Assembly: GCA_030614915.1 (NCBI GenBank)
Contig: JAUXAG010000004.1
Span: 1 to 64,000 of the forward strand
Direction: 5' to 3'
DNA length: 64,000 bases
From: Actinomycetes bacterium
GTDB lineage: Bacteria; Planctomycetota; Phycisphaerae; JAACET01
This document shows, one piece after another, positions 35,501 to 42,510 of this stretch. Position numbers and translations under genes: made by a program. The notes beneath the pieces were generated by a model, which saw only the letters and a program-made list of their open reading frames with translations, had not been told where the DNA came from and did not search any database. The stretch's first letter is position 1, and each line of letters begins with the position of its first letter.

Positions 35501-36957
35501 ATGGAAAACTCGGAGCCGGGGATGGGGATGGGTCGGCGGCGGCCGCTGTCGTCGGGCGGGCCGAGCTCCATCTGGATGCATTCGAGAGCGGAGACCTTGC
35601 CGTCGGAGCCGATTATTTTGGTAGGGGCGGCTAAAAAACGAATGTTGATGCCTTCGTGGAGGGCTTCTTCGACCTCGTCGGCGATGGCGGGCATTTCTGT
35701 GCGGCTGCGGCGATAGACGATGGTGACGGCGTTAGCGCCCAAGCGATAGGCGGTGCGGGCGGAGTCGATGGCTGCGTTTCCGCCGCCGATGATGCAGACG
35801 TTTTTGCCGACGTCGCGGCGACCCTCGAGATTGACCTGGCGGAGGAAGTCCATGCAGTCGTTGACGCCTTGGAGGTCTTCGCCTTCGATGCGGAGCTTTC
35901 GTCCGAGATGGGCGCCGATTGCTAAGATCACAGCGTGGTAGCCCTGCTCGGAGAGTTGGTCTAAGGTAATGTCGCGGCCGAGGCGGGTGTTGGTTTTGAT
36001 TTTTACGCCGGCCTTTCTTACCCAATCGATTTCGGCGCGGACGGCATCACGAGGCAGACGGTATTCGGGGATGCCGGCAACCAAGAGGCCGCCCGGCTCA
36101 GCGAGGGCTTCAAAAACGGTAACGTCGTGGCCTTGAAGGGCCAACTCATAAGCGGCGGTGATGCCGGCGGGGCCGGAACCTATGACAGCGACTTTCTTGC
36201 TCGTGCGGCGTCGGCGTTTGGGGGGTTTGGGACGGTCCTTCTCGGACAGGTCGAGCTCTTTGTCGGCCAGGAAACGCTTGAGACGGCAGATGCCGACGGG
36301 TTGGTCGTACTTGGCGCGTTGGCAGGCCTGCTCGCAAGGATGATGGCAGACACGGCCAAGTACGCCGGGAAAGACGACGGCTTCGCGAATGAGGGCGAGG
36401 GCTTCGTCGAATTTGCCGGCTCGGGTGAGGGCCACGAAGCCGTGGGTATTGATTCCGCCTGGACAGCCAAGACGGCAGGGGGATTTCTGGGCCTTGTCGA
36501 TGACAAAAGCATTGGGGAAGGCCTGAGGATAAGGGCGGAAAACAGCTTTGCGGTCGGAGAGGCACTGCTCGAACTCGTGGGGATGCGAGACAGGGCAGGC
36601 CTGGGCACAGTCGCCGCAACCGGTGCACTTGGCTAAGTCGATGTAACGGGGGTGCTTGCGGATTGTGGCTTTGAAGGAGCCGGCTTGGCCGGTGAGGGAT
36701 TCGAGCTGGGCCCAGGTGATGGTCTCGATATTAAGGTGTCGGCCGCACTCGACGACCTTGGGCGACATGATGCACATGGCGCAGTCGTTGGTGGGGAAGG
36801 TTTTGTCCAACTGGGCCATGACTCCACCGATGGCAGGGGCGCGTTCGAGGAGATAGACCTTTATTCCGGAATCGGCTAAGTCCAGAGAAGCCTGGATGCC
36901 GGCGATTCCGCCGCCAATGACCAGAGCTGCTCCGACTTTGCTGTCTTTATCACTCAT
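32506..36957 (-). CDS. hdrA: giant HdrA with embedded GltD/NfnB-like module and second HdrA unit
   Basis: 1483 residues, more than twice a normal HdrA. Residues 1-150: HdrA start (GGGIAGIQASLDLADSGIKVYLLER), FPTNDCAMCIMSPKVVECGRH and a [4Fe-4S] set CTGCGDCAQACP. About 158-565: a glutamate-synthase-beta/NfnB-like insertion with CRLGCPGGIN...GRVCHHPCEQACQR clusters, an FAD site (VIGSGPAGITAAYELALQGHDV) and an NAD(P)H site (IIGGGNAAIDSARTAYRLGANAV). About 626-905: the first HdrA resumes (CLDCGLCSECMACERAC, AFLQCVGSRD). About 927-1483: a second HdrA (FVCHCGINIGG, VIGAGLAGLTAARALAAQGY) ending in two [4Fe-4S] sets. Three flavin sites and at least six clusters are predicted. It should be the bifurcating core of the neighbouring MetFV-Hdr-Flx system. 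Confidence 0.93.
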   Translation of the reverse strand: MSDKDSKVGAALVIGGGIAGIQASLDLADSGIKVYLLERAPAIGGVMAQLDKTFPTNDCAMCIMSPKVVECGRHLNIETITWAQLESLTGQAGSFKATIRKHPRYIDLAKCTGCGDCAQACPVSHPHEFEQCLSDRKAVFRPYPQAFPNAFVIDKAQKSPCRLGCPGGINTHGFVALTRAGKFDEALALIREAVVFPGVLGRVCHHPCEQACQRAKYDQPVGICRLKRFLADKELDLSEKDRPKPPKRRRRTSKKVAVIGSGPAGITAAYELALQGHDVTVFEALAEPGGLLVAGIPEYRLPRDAVRAEIDWVRKAGVKIKTNTRLGRDITLDQLSEQGYHAVILAIGAHLGRKLRIEGEDLQGVNDCMDFLRQVNLEGRRDVGKNVCIIGGGNAAIDSARTAYRLGANAVTIVYRRSRTEMPAIADEVEEALHEGINIRFLAAPTKIIGSDGKVSALECIQMELGPPDDSGRRRPIPIPGSEFSIETDMIISAIGQDSDMSFLAAADDIKVDKWGSPILDGSNGATSRPGLFVTGDAATGPASVIDAIGGAKIVAQTVDFYLRKGKLPRPKPPDTDQRPEIRTPDHVPYLPRQIEPQLSLDNRRSFDPVDLGLTEEMALAEAARCLDCGLCSECMACERACQAKAVNHADRAETVELDVGAVVVTNGLDEFAPATRPELGYSRLPNVVSSIEFERILSASGPYQGHVVRPSDKQTPKTVAFLQCVGSRDLNCRNDYCSSVCCMYAIKEAVIAKEHLGGKLEATIFFMDMRAQGKDFDKYYERARDEYGIKFVRSRVSDVSPADDDSGDVMITYQAEDASVHIERFDLAVLSVGLEPAPHQAQLAEKLGLRTNEFGFVWTDPLRPVESSRQGVFVGGVASGPKDIPETVMQASAAACATGELLADARGTLTATKQYPPEIDVTGQPPRIGVFVCHCGINIGGIVNVPSTVDYARTLPNVVFAGENLYTCSQDTQDKIKEIILENNINRVVVASCTPRTHEPLFQETIREAGLNRYLFTMANIRDQCSWVHMFEPEKATAKSQDLLRMAVAKARMLEPLIPVKLDVNHDALVIGAGLAGLTAARALAAQGYNTHLVERQSQLGGNLRRLRTTLEGKDVRALLAENVAAVTDNPLIHVHTDTEVKDIAGFVGNFTTTVLTANQESQIDHGVVVVATGADESRPTEYLYGRDERVITGLEMEQLLNDGLGSDVPPKTVAFIQCVGSREEPHRYCSRVCCAGALKHALKLKDRWPDISVYVLYRDLRAYGFKEKYYRQARQAGIVFVRYDLDRKPAVSVNGRLSVTLPDPVLARDLRITPDLLVLNSCIVPHPDGEELAQKLKVPRNEDGFFLEAHVKLRPVEFATAGVYLAGLAHSPKTMDETIAQAKAAVSRASVVLAMDHLEAEGVICRVNPDRCVACGTCESICPYNAIEVVRKTLGRIERDLAEVNPALCKGCGACVAACRSGALDLAGFTSSQVMAEVLAL

Positions 36958-36968
36958 AAAACACCCGA

Positions 36969-37010
36969 TTCACCACGAAGGCACGAAGAACACGAAGGTA
37001 AAAACAAAGA
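36969..37010 (+). repeat. family D repeat, copy D4
   Basis: TTCACCACGAAGGCACGAAG and downstream flank, between hdrC and hdrA. Confidence 0.9.
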
Positions 37011-37049
37011 AGATAAAACCTCAACAAAAAAAACACGAAGAAAAGAAAG

Positions 37050-37085
37050 AACTCACCACGAAGGCACGAAAAACGCGAAGGTAAG
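37050..37085 (+). repeat. family D repeat, copy D5
   Basis: CTCACCACGAAGGCACGAAAAACGCGAAGGTAAG; it ends four bases from the hdrC stop codon. Confidence 0.9.
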
Positions 37086-37088
37086 ACA

Positions 37089-37556
37089 TTACGAGTCCTT
37101 ATCCAAGCAGGCGCGCAATTGGGCCTTGAGTTGGCAGAACTTTTCGGGGTCTTCGATGAGGACATTTACGAGATTTCGGCGGATTTCCTGGGCGAAGTCG
37201 CCCAATTCCTGGACGTCCTTCAGCAGAGAGGGGGGGAAGTGCCCCTCCTGGACGGCCATCTCGCGCAGGGCGGCCATGACCTCGGTGAACTTTACGTTTT
37301 GGGGACACTTGGCGTAACAGGCATAACACTGGACGCATCGCCAGATGACCGGGTCGGCAAGGACCTCCTTGCGCATGCCGAGCAGGACCTGGCGAATAAT
37401 CTTGCGGGGATTGAACTCGGAGTCAATCTGGCTGACGGGGCAAGTGGCGGTGCAGGTGCCGCAGGAAAAACAGGCCTTGATGTTCTCGCCGCCGGGCCTG
37501 CTAGCGAGCTCGAACTTGAAATTCGGGTCAAGGTTTTTTGCTTCTAATGTCTGCAT
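37089..37556 (-). CDS. hdrC: heterodisulfide reductase subunit C-like iron-sulfur protein
   Basis: About 155 residues. The start is one of two adjacent ATGs (37559 or 37556). GGAG lies seven bases before the second, so I use 37556 (MQTLEAKNLDPNFKFELASRPGG). The track start at 37679 runs back through a repeat into metF. Two [4Fe-4S] sets are present: ACFSCGTCTATCPVSQID and RCVQCYACYAKCPQNVKF. HdrC normally pairs with HdrB. No HdrB (double CCG-domain) protein is encoded in this window, so here HdrC may connect HdrA directly to MetV/MetF. Confidence 0.92.
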   Translation of the reverse strand: MQTLEAKNLDPNFKFELASRPGGENIKACFSCGTCTATCPVSQIDSEFNPRKIIRQVLLGMRKEVLADPVIWRCVQCYACYAKCPQNVKFTEVMAALREMAVQEGHFPPSLLKDVQELGDFAQEIRRNLVNVLIEDPEKFCQLKAQLRACLDKDS

Positions 37557-37568
37557 CATAGGTCTCCA

Positions 37569-37600
37569 GACCCCCGGCATAAAGCCGGGGGCTAAACAAA
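37569..37600 (+). repeat. family A hairpin repeat, copy A6
   Basis: CCCCCGGC-ATAAA-GCCGGGGG then CTAAACAAA, six bases beyond the metF stop and just upstream of the hdrC ribosome site. Confidence 0.92.
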
Positions 37601-37605
37601 GGACC

Positions 37606-38565
37606 TTAGGCCTCCACAACAGGACGGGGCAATAGGCCGGCCTTTTCGACGATTTCGGGGACGCGGTGCTCCCACTCAATGGCCATGAGGTGAATGCCGG
37701 CGATACCGTCGAGCTGCCTGAGGTGCTGGATTTGCTCGACGGCGATCTTTATGCCTTCGTCTGAGGCCTTCTCGGCCTTGGCGAGCCGATCGATCAGGGC
37801 GTCGGGGATGCTTACGCCGGCGACCTTGTTTTTCATGTACTTGGCCATGGGTACGGACTTCAGAGGGGTGATGCCAGCGAGGATCTTGATCTTTTCGGTC
37901 AGTCCCATATCTCGGGCTTGCTTTAGCCATCCCTCGAAACGGTCCATATCATAGACGATCTGGGTCTGGATAAAATCGGCGCCGGCTTTGACCTTTTTGG
38001 CCAAGCGGATGATGCGAAACTCGAAGGGGTCGGCAAAGGGATTGGCAGCAGCGCCGAGGAAGATTTGGGGGGCAACAAGGGGGCCCTTTTTGCCGTTGCG
38101 AATTTCCTCGCCGCCGGCAAAGCGTTTTTCGTCGCGCATGTCTTTTAGAACCTTGATCAACTGGATGGAGTCGAGGTCGAAGACGTGCCTGGCGGTGGGG
38201 TGGTCGCCAAAGGTCTGATGGTCTCCGGTGAGGCAGAGGATATTGCGAAGGCCCAGGGCGTAGGCGCCGAGGACGTCGGATTGGATAGCGATGCGGTTTC
38301 GGTCGCGGCAGGTGATCTGGGCGACGGGTTCGAGGCCCCGGTCCAGCAGCATTTTGGAAACGGCAATGCTGGAGATGCGAACAATAGCGGTCTGATTGTC
38401 AGTTACGTTGGCGGCGTCGACATAGCCCTTCAGATGAGCGACTTTTTTGTCGATGATCTCCAGCTCGACGCTGCGGGGGGGGCCTAGCTCGCCGGTGAGG
38501 ACGAATTCTCCGCGGGCCAAGAGGCGTTCAAGCCTGGAACCGGATTTTAGTTTGGTAGCTTCCAT
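37606..38565 (-). CDS. metF: methylenetetrahydrofolate reductase, MetF subunit
   Basis: Reduces methylene-THF to methyl-THF with bound flavin. The ATG at 38565 follows GAGG by five bases and gives 319 residues (MEATKLKSGSRLERLLARGEFVLTGELGPPRS). The track start at 38718 is inside metV. Barrel landmarks are AANVTDNQTAIVRISS, QITCRDRNRIAIQSDVLGAYALGLRNILCLTGDHQ, ADFIQTQIVYDMDRFEGWLKQ and ILAGITPLKS. It lacks a C-terminal regulatory domain and an obvious own NAD(P)H site. That fits the MetFV type, in which electrons arrive through MetV and, in acetogens, an Hdr complex. metV lies 13 bases upstream. Confidence 0.95.
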   Translation of the reverse strand: MEATKLKSGSRLERLLARGEFVLTGELGPPRSVELEIIDKKVAHLKGYVDAANVTDNQTAIVRISSIAVSKMLLDRGLEPVAQITCRDRNRIAIQSDVLGAYALGLRNILCLTGDHQTFGDHPTARHVFDLDSIQLIKVLKDMRDEKRFAGGEEIRNGKKGPLVAPQIFLGAAANPFADPFEFRIIRLAKKVKAGADFIQTQIVYDMDRFEGWLKQARDMGLTEKIKILAGITPLKSVPMAKYMKNKVAGVSIPDALIDRLAKAEKASDEGIKIAVEQIQHLRQLDGIAGIHLMAIEWEHRVPEIVEKAGLLPRPVVEA

Positions 38566-38578
38566 GGTAACCTCGGTT

Positions 38579-39238
38579 TTATAAATGCATGTCGGCGCGA
38601 TCCAATCGCCGGGGTCGGCCATCATGGGCAGTGGAAAAGTCGTTGGGCTCTTCGATTTCGGTGAGGTTTTCCAATTGGCCGAGTTTGGCCAAGCGGTCGT
38701 AGATGAGCTGCCAGGCACAATCTATGGTTTCGGGGTCGACTTCGCATTTTCCGTCAATGGATCCGCCGCATGGGCCATTCAGGAGGCTCTTGGAACAGCG
38801 GGCGATGGGGCAGACGCCGCCGAATTTGCCGAGCTTGCAGTCTCCACAGGCCAGGCAGGATTCGAGCCATTTTCCCTGCTCCTCGACGAGGCCGATGAAA
38901 CGGGTGTTGACACCGGGGTAGACGCACTTCTCGGGGAAGATGCGGGCCAGGAGTTGTACGCCGGCCCCGCAGGCCAGACTGAGGACGGCGTCGGCATCTT
39001 CGATTTTGCGGGTGACCTCCTCGAAGAACTCCTGGTCGCACTGGCGCTCGATGGTGGCCTCGGTGATCTGGTCGATAGATCCCTTGAGGCGGAGCAAGTC
39101 GGCCAGAGTGGCTACCTCCTTTTCTCCGCCGGCGAGGCAGACGGTAACGCAGGTCCCACAGCCGAGAATCAGCAGCTTGTCGACTCCGGCGAGCATCTGC
39201 TGAATTTCTTCAAGTGGTTTTTGTTCGGCAGTAATCAT
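38579..39238 (-). CDS. metV: methylenetetrahydrofolate reductase-associated zinc/iron-sulfur subunit MetV
   Basis: 219 residues with two parts. The N-terminal part (VDKLLILGCGTCVTVCLAGGEKEVATLADLL; DAVLSLACGAGVQLLARIFPEKCVYPGVNTRF) and the cysteine-dense C-terminal part (SCLACGDCKLGKFGGVCPIARCSKSLLNGPCGG, GKCEVDPETIDCAW) are the MetV/MTHFR-C layout. In acetogens MetV forms a tight complex with MetF and hands it electrons. It stands directly before metF. A long family C element separates it from folD upstream. Confidence 0.94.
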   Translation of the reverse strand: MITAEQKPLEEIQQMLAGVDKLLILGCGTCVTVCLAGGEKEVATLADLLRLKGSIDQITEATIERQCDQEFFEEVTRKIEDADAVLSLACGAGVQLLARIFPEKCVYPGVNTRFIGLVEEQGKWLESCLACGDCKLGKFGGVCPIARCSKSLLNGPCGGSIDGKCEVDPETIDCAWQLIYDRLAKLGQLENLTEIEEPNDFSTAHDGRPRRLDRADMHL

Positions 39239-39299
39239 TGTCTAGCTCCTCTACTCATGGTCGAGCCTTCGACAAAGTTTTTCTTTACGGCCATGACGG

Positions 39300-39448
39300 G
39301 AAATCAAAATGCAAAAATCAAATATCAACGCGAAGCGTCCCTTGGAAATTACAAATCAAAATTCAAAACGAACAGAAAAGACGAAAGACAAGAATTTTTT
39401 CATTTTTATGTGTCATTTTGCATTTTACGTTTTGATTTTTGATATTTC
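39300..39448 (+). repeat. family C inverted-repeat element, copy C4
   Basis: Left arm AAATCAAAATGCAAAAATCA through ACGCGAAGCGTCCCTTGG, right arm CATTTTGCATTTTACGTTTT through GATTTTTGATATTTC, about 150 bases. It sits between the folD stop and the metV start. Confidence 0.8.
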
Positions 39449-39469
39449 GATAGCACCTTAATAAAAACA

Positions 39470-40360
39470 TTATTCGATACCCAGTTTGGCCTTGACCGAG
39501 GCAATGGTGTTGTAGAGGAGCATGGTAATGGTCATGGGCCCGACTCCGCCGGGCACGGGAGAAATAGCGGAGGCCTTTTCCTTGACGGCCTCGAAGTCCA
39601 CGTCGCCGACGAGTCGGTAGCCACGCTTGGCTGAGGGGTCGTCGACGCGATTTACGCCGACGTCGATGACCACCACGCCGTCCTTGACCATGTCGGCGGT
39701 GACCATATTGGGCCGACCGGCTGCGGCAATGAGGATGTCAGCCTGGCAAGTAATCTCGGACATGTTCCTGGTGCGGGTGTGCACACAGGTAACGGTGGCG
39801 TTGGCGCGGTCGTTCTTCTGACTGAGCATGTTCATCAGCGGGCGGCCAACGATATTGCTGCGGCCGACAATGACCACGTGCTTACCGGGAATCTCTACGC
39901 CGGAACGGATGAGCATCTGGACGACGCCGTGCGGAGTGCAGGGCAGGAAGGTTTCCTGTCCGACCATCATCTTGCCGACATTGGTGGGATGAAAACCGTC
40001 CACGTCCTTGGCGGGGTCGATGGCCAAGAGGATCTTAGACTCGTTAATGTGCTTGGGCAAGGGCAACTGGACGAGGATGCCGTGAATCCTGTCGTCGGCG
40101 TTGAGCTTGGCGACGAGCTCGAGCAGGTCGGCCTCGGAGGTGTCGACGGGTAGTTTGTGCTCGTCGGAGAAGAACTCGGCCTCGGCACAGGCCTTGCCTT
40201 TCATGCGGACATAGACCTGGCTGGCGGGGTCTTGGCCGACGAGGACCACGGCCAGGCCGGGCGTTACTCCGTGCTTGGACTTTAGCTCTTGGGCCTGGGT
40301 TTTGATCTCGGTCCGCATCTGCTCAGCGATGGCTTTACCGTCTATAATCTTGGCTGACAT
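39470..40360 (-). CDS. folD: methylene-THF dehydrogenase / methenyl-THF cyclohydrolase
   Basis: Bifunctional folate enzyme that converts formyl/methenyl-THF to methylene-THF, the substrate of MetF. The ATG at 40360 lies seven bases after AGGAG; 296 residues begin MSAKIIDGKAIAEQMR. The catalytic lysine is in YVRMKGKACAE. Other signatures are GILVQLPLPKHI, the NAD(P) loop VIVGRSNIVGRPL, DVDGFHPTNVG, and the C-terminal PVPGGVGPMTITMLLYNT. Its place directly before metV-metF makes the methyl-branch order folD-metV-metF explicit. Confidence 0.96.
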   Translation of the reverse strand: MSAKIIDGKAIAEQMRTEIKTQAQELKSKHGVTPGLAVVLVGQDPASQVYVRMKGKACAEAEFFSDEHKLPVDTSEADLLELVAKLNADDRIHGILVQLPLPKHINESKILLAIDPAKDVDGFHPTNVGKMMVGQETFLPCTPHGVVQMLIRSGVEIPGKHVVIVGRSNIVGRPLMNMLSQKNDRANATVTCVHTRTRNMSEITCQADILIAAAGRPNMVTADMVKDGVVVIDVGVNRVDDPSAKRGYRLVGDVDFEAVKEKASAISPVPGGVGPMTITMLLYNTIASVKAKLGIE

Positions 40361-40391
40361 TTGTTCACTCCTTTTGGAAAAGTAACCGGAC

Positions 40392-40422
40392 AAACCCCCG
40401 GCATAAAGCCGGGGGCTAAATA
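40392..40422 (+). repeat. family A hairpin repeat, copy A7
   Basis: CCCCCGGC-ATAAA-GCCGGGGG then CTAAATA, three bases past the QmoB-like stop and directly followed by a family B copy. Confidence 0.92.
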
Positions 40423-40424
40423 CC

Positions 40425-42464
40425 TTAGATTCCTACTTTCGCAGGAATGACAGGTTTGTCTCCCTGCAAACCATCACTGACGAAATCGACGAACCGTCCG
40501 GCGTCGGCGGCCATGAGCGAGCCAATCTGGACACAATCGGGGTCGAGGCCGAGCTGGGTGAGCTGGGTGCGAAGGCGTTCGATCCTGGCCCGGGCCCGGG
40601 TGATGCCGTGAAGGTATTTACAGGCTTGGTCGTAGCAGCCGAGAATTAGTACCTTCTCTGCGCCGGCCTGGAGGGCACGAAGAACATGAACGGGGTCAAT
40701 CCGGCCGGCACAAGGTACGGGCACGATGGCTACGTCCGGTGAATAGGTCATACGGGCAAGCCCTGCTGAGTCCGCGGCGAGCAGGGCTGAATTTTCGCAA
40801 GCAAAAACGACCGTAGCAGCCGGGGAGGCGGGGCTGATGGATAACTGGGAGTCGGTGTAATCGACCAACTCAACGGCCTTGGCGGGACACTCGGCAACAC
40901 ATACGCCACAGGCCTGGCACATGATGGGGACGACAATGGCGGCGCGGTTTTCCTGGTCCATGGCAATGGCTGCGTGGGGACAACTGCGATAACAAGTCAG
41001 GCAAAAGGCACACTTTGCGGGGTCAACCTCGGCGAGCTTGGCCGGGGCTCGAGCGGCAGAGTCTTTCAGCAGGGTGTGGGCGTGCTCGGCAGCAGCGGAG
41101 CCGTCGTCGAGGGCCTGGGGCCATTCAAGCGGGGTCCGGCAGGAGCCGGCAAAGAGAATCCCCTCGCGTCCGGAATCGACGGGCAAGAGAAAGACATTGT
41201 CGCGTTGGGCCAAGCCGGCGACGGGCCGGCCGGTACGCAGCTTGGCAGTGAGGCCGGCTTGACCATTGTTGGTTTGAGGCGCATCGGCTACGGCAAGCAG
41301 GTCGAGCACTAAGTCGAAATCTCGGCCGGTCTGCTCGTCGGTGCCCTTGAGGCGGACAGCAGTGACCTGTTGGGTGATCTCGGGGCAAGAAAGCGATTTG
41401 ATTACGACGACGCCATCCTGGCGGGCTTGCTGGTATTGCTGCTCCTGGTCGAGGCCGGAAAGGCGAAGGTGGCAACAGAAAAGATAGGTTTCACAGCCCC
41501 AGAGCAAACGAGCACGACTGGCGAGTTTGAGTGCGGCCCTGGTGGCGGCGCGGTCCTGCTGGGTCTGGAGGTCCAGGATCAGGCCGATACGCTTTAGATT
41601 GCTGAGACGGTTTTTCTGGAGAGCCAGGGCCAAATGGTCAAAGGTCAATGTGCCGGTTATAGCGGGCAGTTGCTGGGGGCCAGTCAGTTGCGATCGGCCG
41701 GTGGCGACGATGACGGCTCCGCAGTCGGCTTGGCCCTGAGACAGATGAGCCTGGAATTGGCCGAACCGGCCGGCGAGGGACCGCAATCGGGTGGCGGTCA
41801 AGACGCTGATCCGCCTGTTGAGCCTAATCCGCTTGGCCAATTGCCGAGCTCGTTCGGCGGCCTGGGGGATGATACTTTGTTGTAGAGCTCGGCCGCCAAG
41901 GTGGTCTGAAACAGTGATGAGGGTAACGGCGTGCTTCTTATCAGCAAGGGCCAGGGCGGCCTGCATGCCGGCCAAACCGGCGCCAATAACCAGGACCCGG
42001 CGATTCAAAGAGACTCGCTGGGTGCCGACGCGCTCGGCGAGCCGGAGGCGCCCGACGGCAGAAGCAATCAAGCGGGATGCCTTTTGGGTGGCACTGCTTC
42101 TATCGGGATGAACCCAGGCGCAATGCTCGCGGATATTGACGCGGCTGACGAGGTGAGGATTTATATTGTTGGAAGAGAAGGCCTGTTCGAGGGCGGTGCG
42201 GTAATAAGCGGGTGTGCAGGCGGCAATGAGTGCTCGGCTGATTCGCTGGTCCTTGAGGGCGGCGAGGAGCTGGTCGGAGCCGCCGGGCTGACAGAGGGCG
42301 TGGCAACGGAGAACCCTGGTGACGCCGGGCAATCGGCCGGCAGAGGCGGCGATCTTGGGAAAGTCGAGCTGGTCGGCCAAGGTTCCGGCACATTCACAGA
42401 GGCATACGGCCGAGCGAGGTCGGCTGTGGAGAGCGTTGGGTTGTGCTTGCTTCTGAACGATCAT
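40425..42464 (-). CDS. QmoB-like HdrA protein with C-terminal MvhD domain
   Basis: 679 residues. An N-terminal region like the start of the second HdrA unit (AVCLCECAGTLADQLDF, ALIAACTPAYYRTALEQAF, NIREHCAWVHPD) leads to an FAD fold (VLVIGAGLAGMQAALALADKKHAV). Two [4Fe-4S] sets follow (CAFCLTCYRSCPHAAIAM, CQACGVCVAECPAKAVEL). A MvhD-like domain follows (VVFACENSALLAAD, VPVPCAGRIDPVHVLRALQAG, ILGCYDQACKYLHG), with four cysteines left for a [2Fe-2S] site. HdrA plus MvhD in one chain is the QmoB arrangement, though no qmoC or aprAB is present. The last residues (VIPAKVGI) come from a family B repeat. The gene probably acts with the QmoA-like neighbour. Confidence 0.88.
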   Translation of the reverse strand: MIVQKQAQPNALHSRPRSAVCLCECAGTLADQLDFPKIAASAGRLPGVTRVLRCHALCQPGGSDQLLAALKDQRISRALIAACTPAYYRTALEQAFSSNNINPHLVSRVNIREHCAWVHPDRSSATQKASRLIASAVGRLRLAERVGTQRVSLNRRVLVIGAGLAGMQAALALADKKHAVTLITVSDHLGGRALQQSIIPQAAERARQLAKRIRLNRRISVLTATRLRSLAGRFGQFQAHLSQGQADCGAVIVATGRSQLTGPQQLPAITGTLTFDHLALALQKNRLSNLKRIGLILDLQTQQDRAATRAALKLASRARLLWGCETYLFCCHLRLSGLDQEQQYQQARQDGVVVIKSLSCPEITQQVTAVRLKGTDEQTGRDFDLVLDLLAVADAPQTNNGQAGLTAKLRTGRPVAGLAQRDNVFLLPVDSGREGILFAGSCRTPLEWPQALDDGSAAAEHAHTLLKDSAARAPAKLAEVDPAKCAFCLTCYRSCPHAAIAMDQENRAAIVVPIMCQACGVCVAECPAKAVELVDYTDSQLSISPASPAATVVFACENSALLAADSAGLARMTYSPDVAIVPVPCAGRIDPVHVLRALQAGAEKVLILGCYDQACKYLHGITRARARIERLRTQLTQLGLDPDCVQIGSLMAADAGRFVDFVSDGLQGDKPVIPAKVGI
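40427..40453 (+). repeat. family B repeat, copy B3, forming the end of a gene
   Basis: GATTCCTACTTTCGCAGGAATGACAG. Read on the minus strand it encodes VIPAKVGI and supplies the stop codon of the QmoB-like gene. Confidence 0.88.
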
Positions 42465-42482
42465 CTGTTATCTCAACAAATA

Positions 42483-42510
42483 GACCCCCGGTAAAACCGG
42501 GGGCTAAATA
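42483..42510 (+). repeat. family A hairpin repeat, copy A8, supplying a stop codon
   Basis: CCCCCGGT-AAA-ACCGGGGG then CTAAATA. The CTA is the reverse complement of the QmoA-like gene's TAG stop, so repeat and coding end overlap. Confidence 0.9.
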
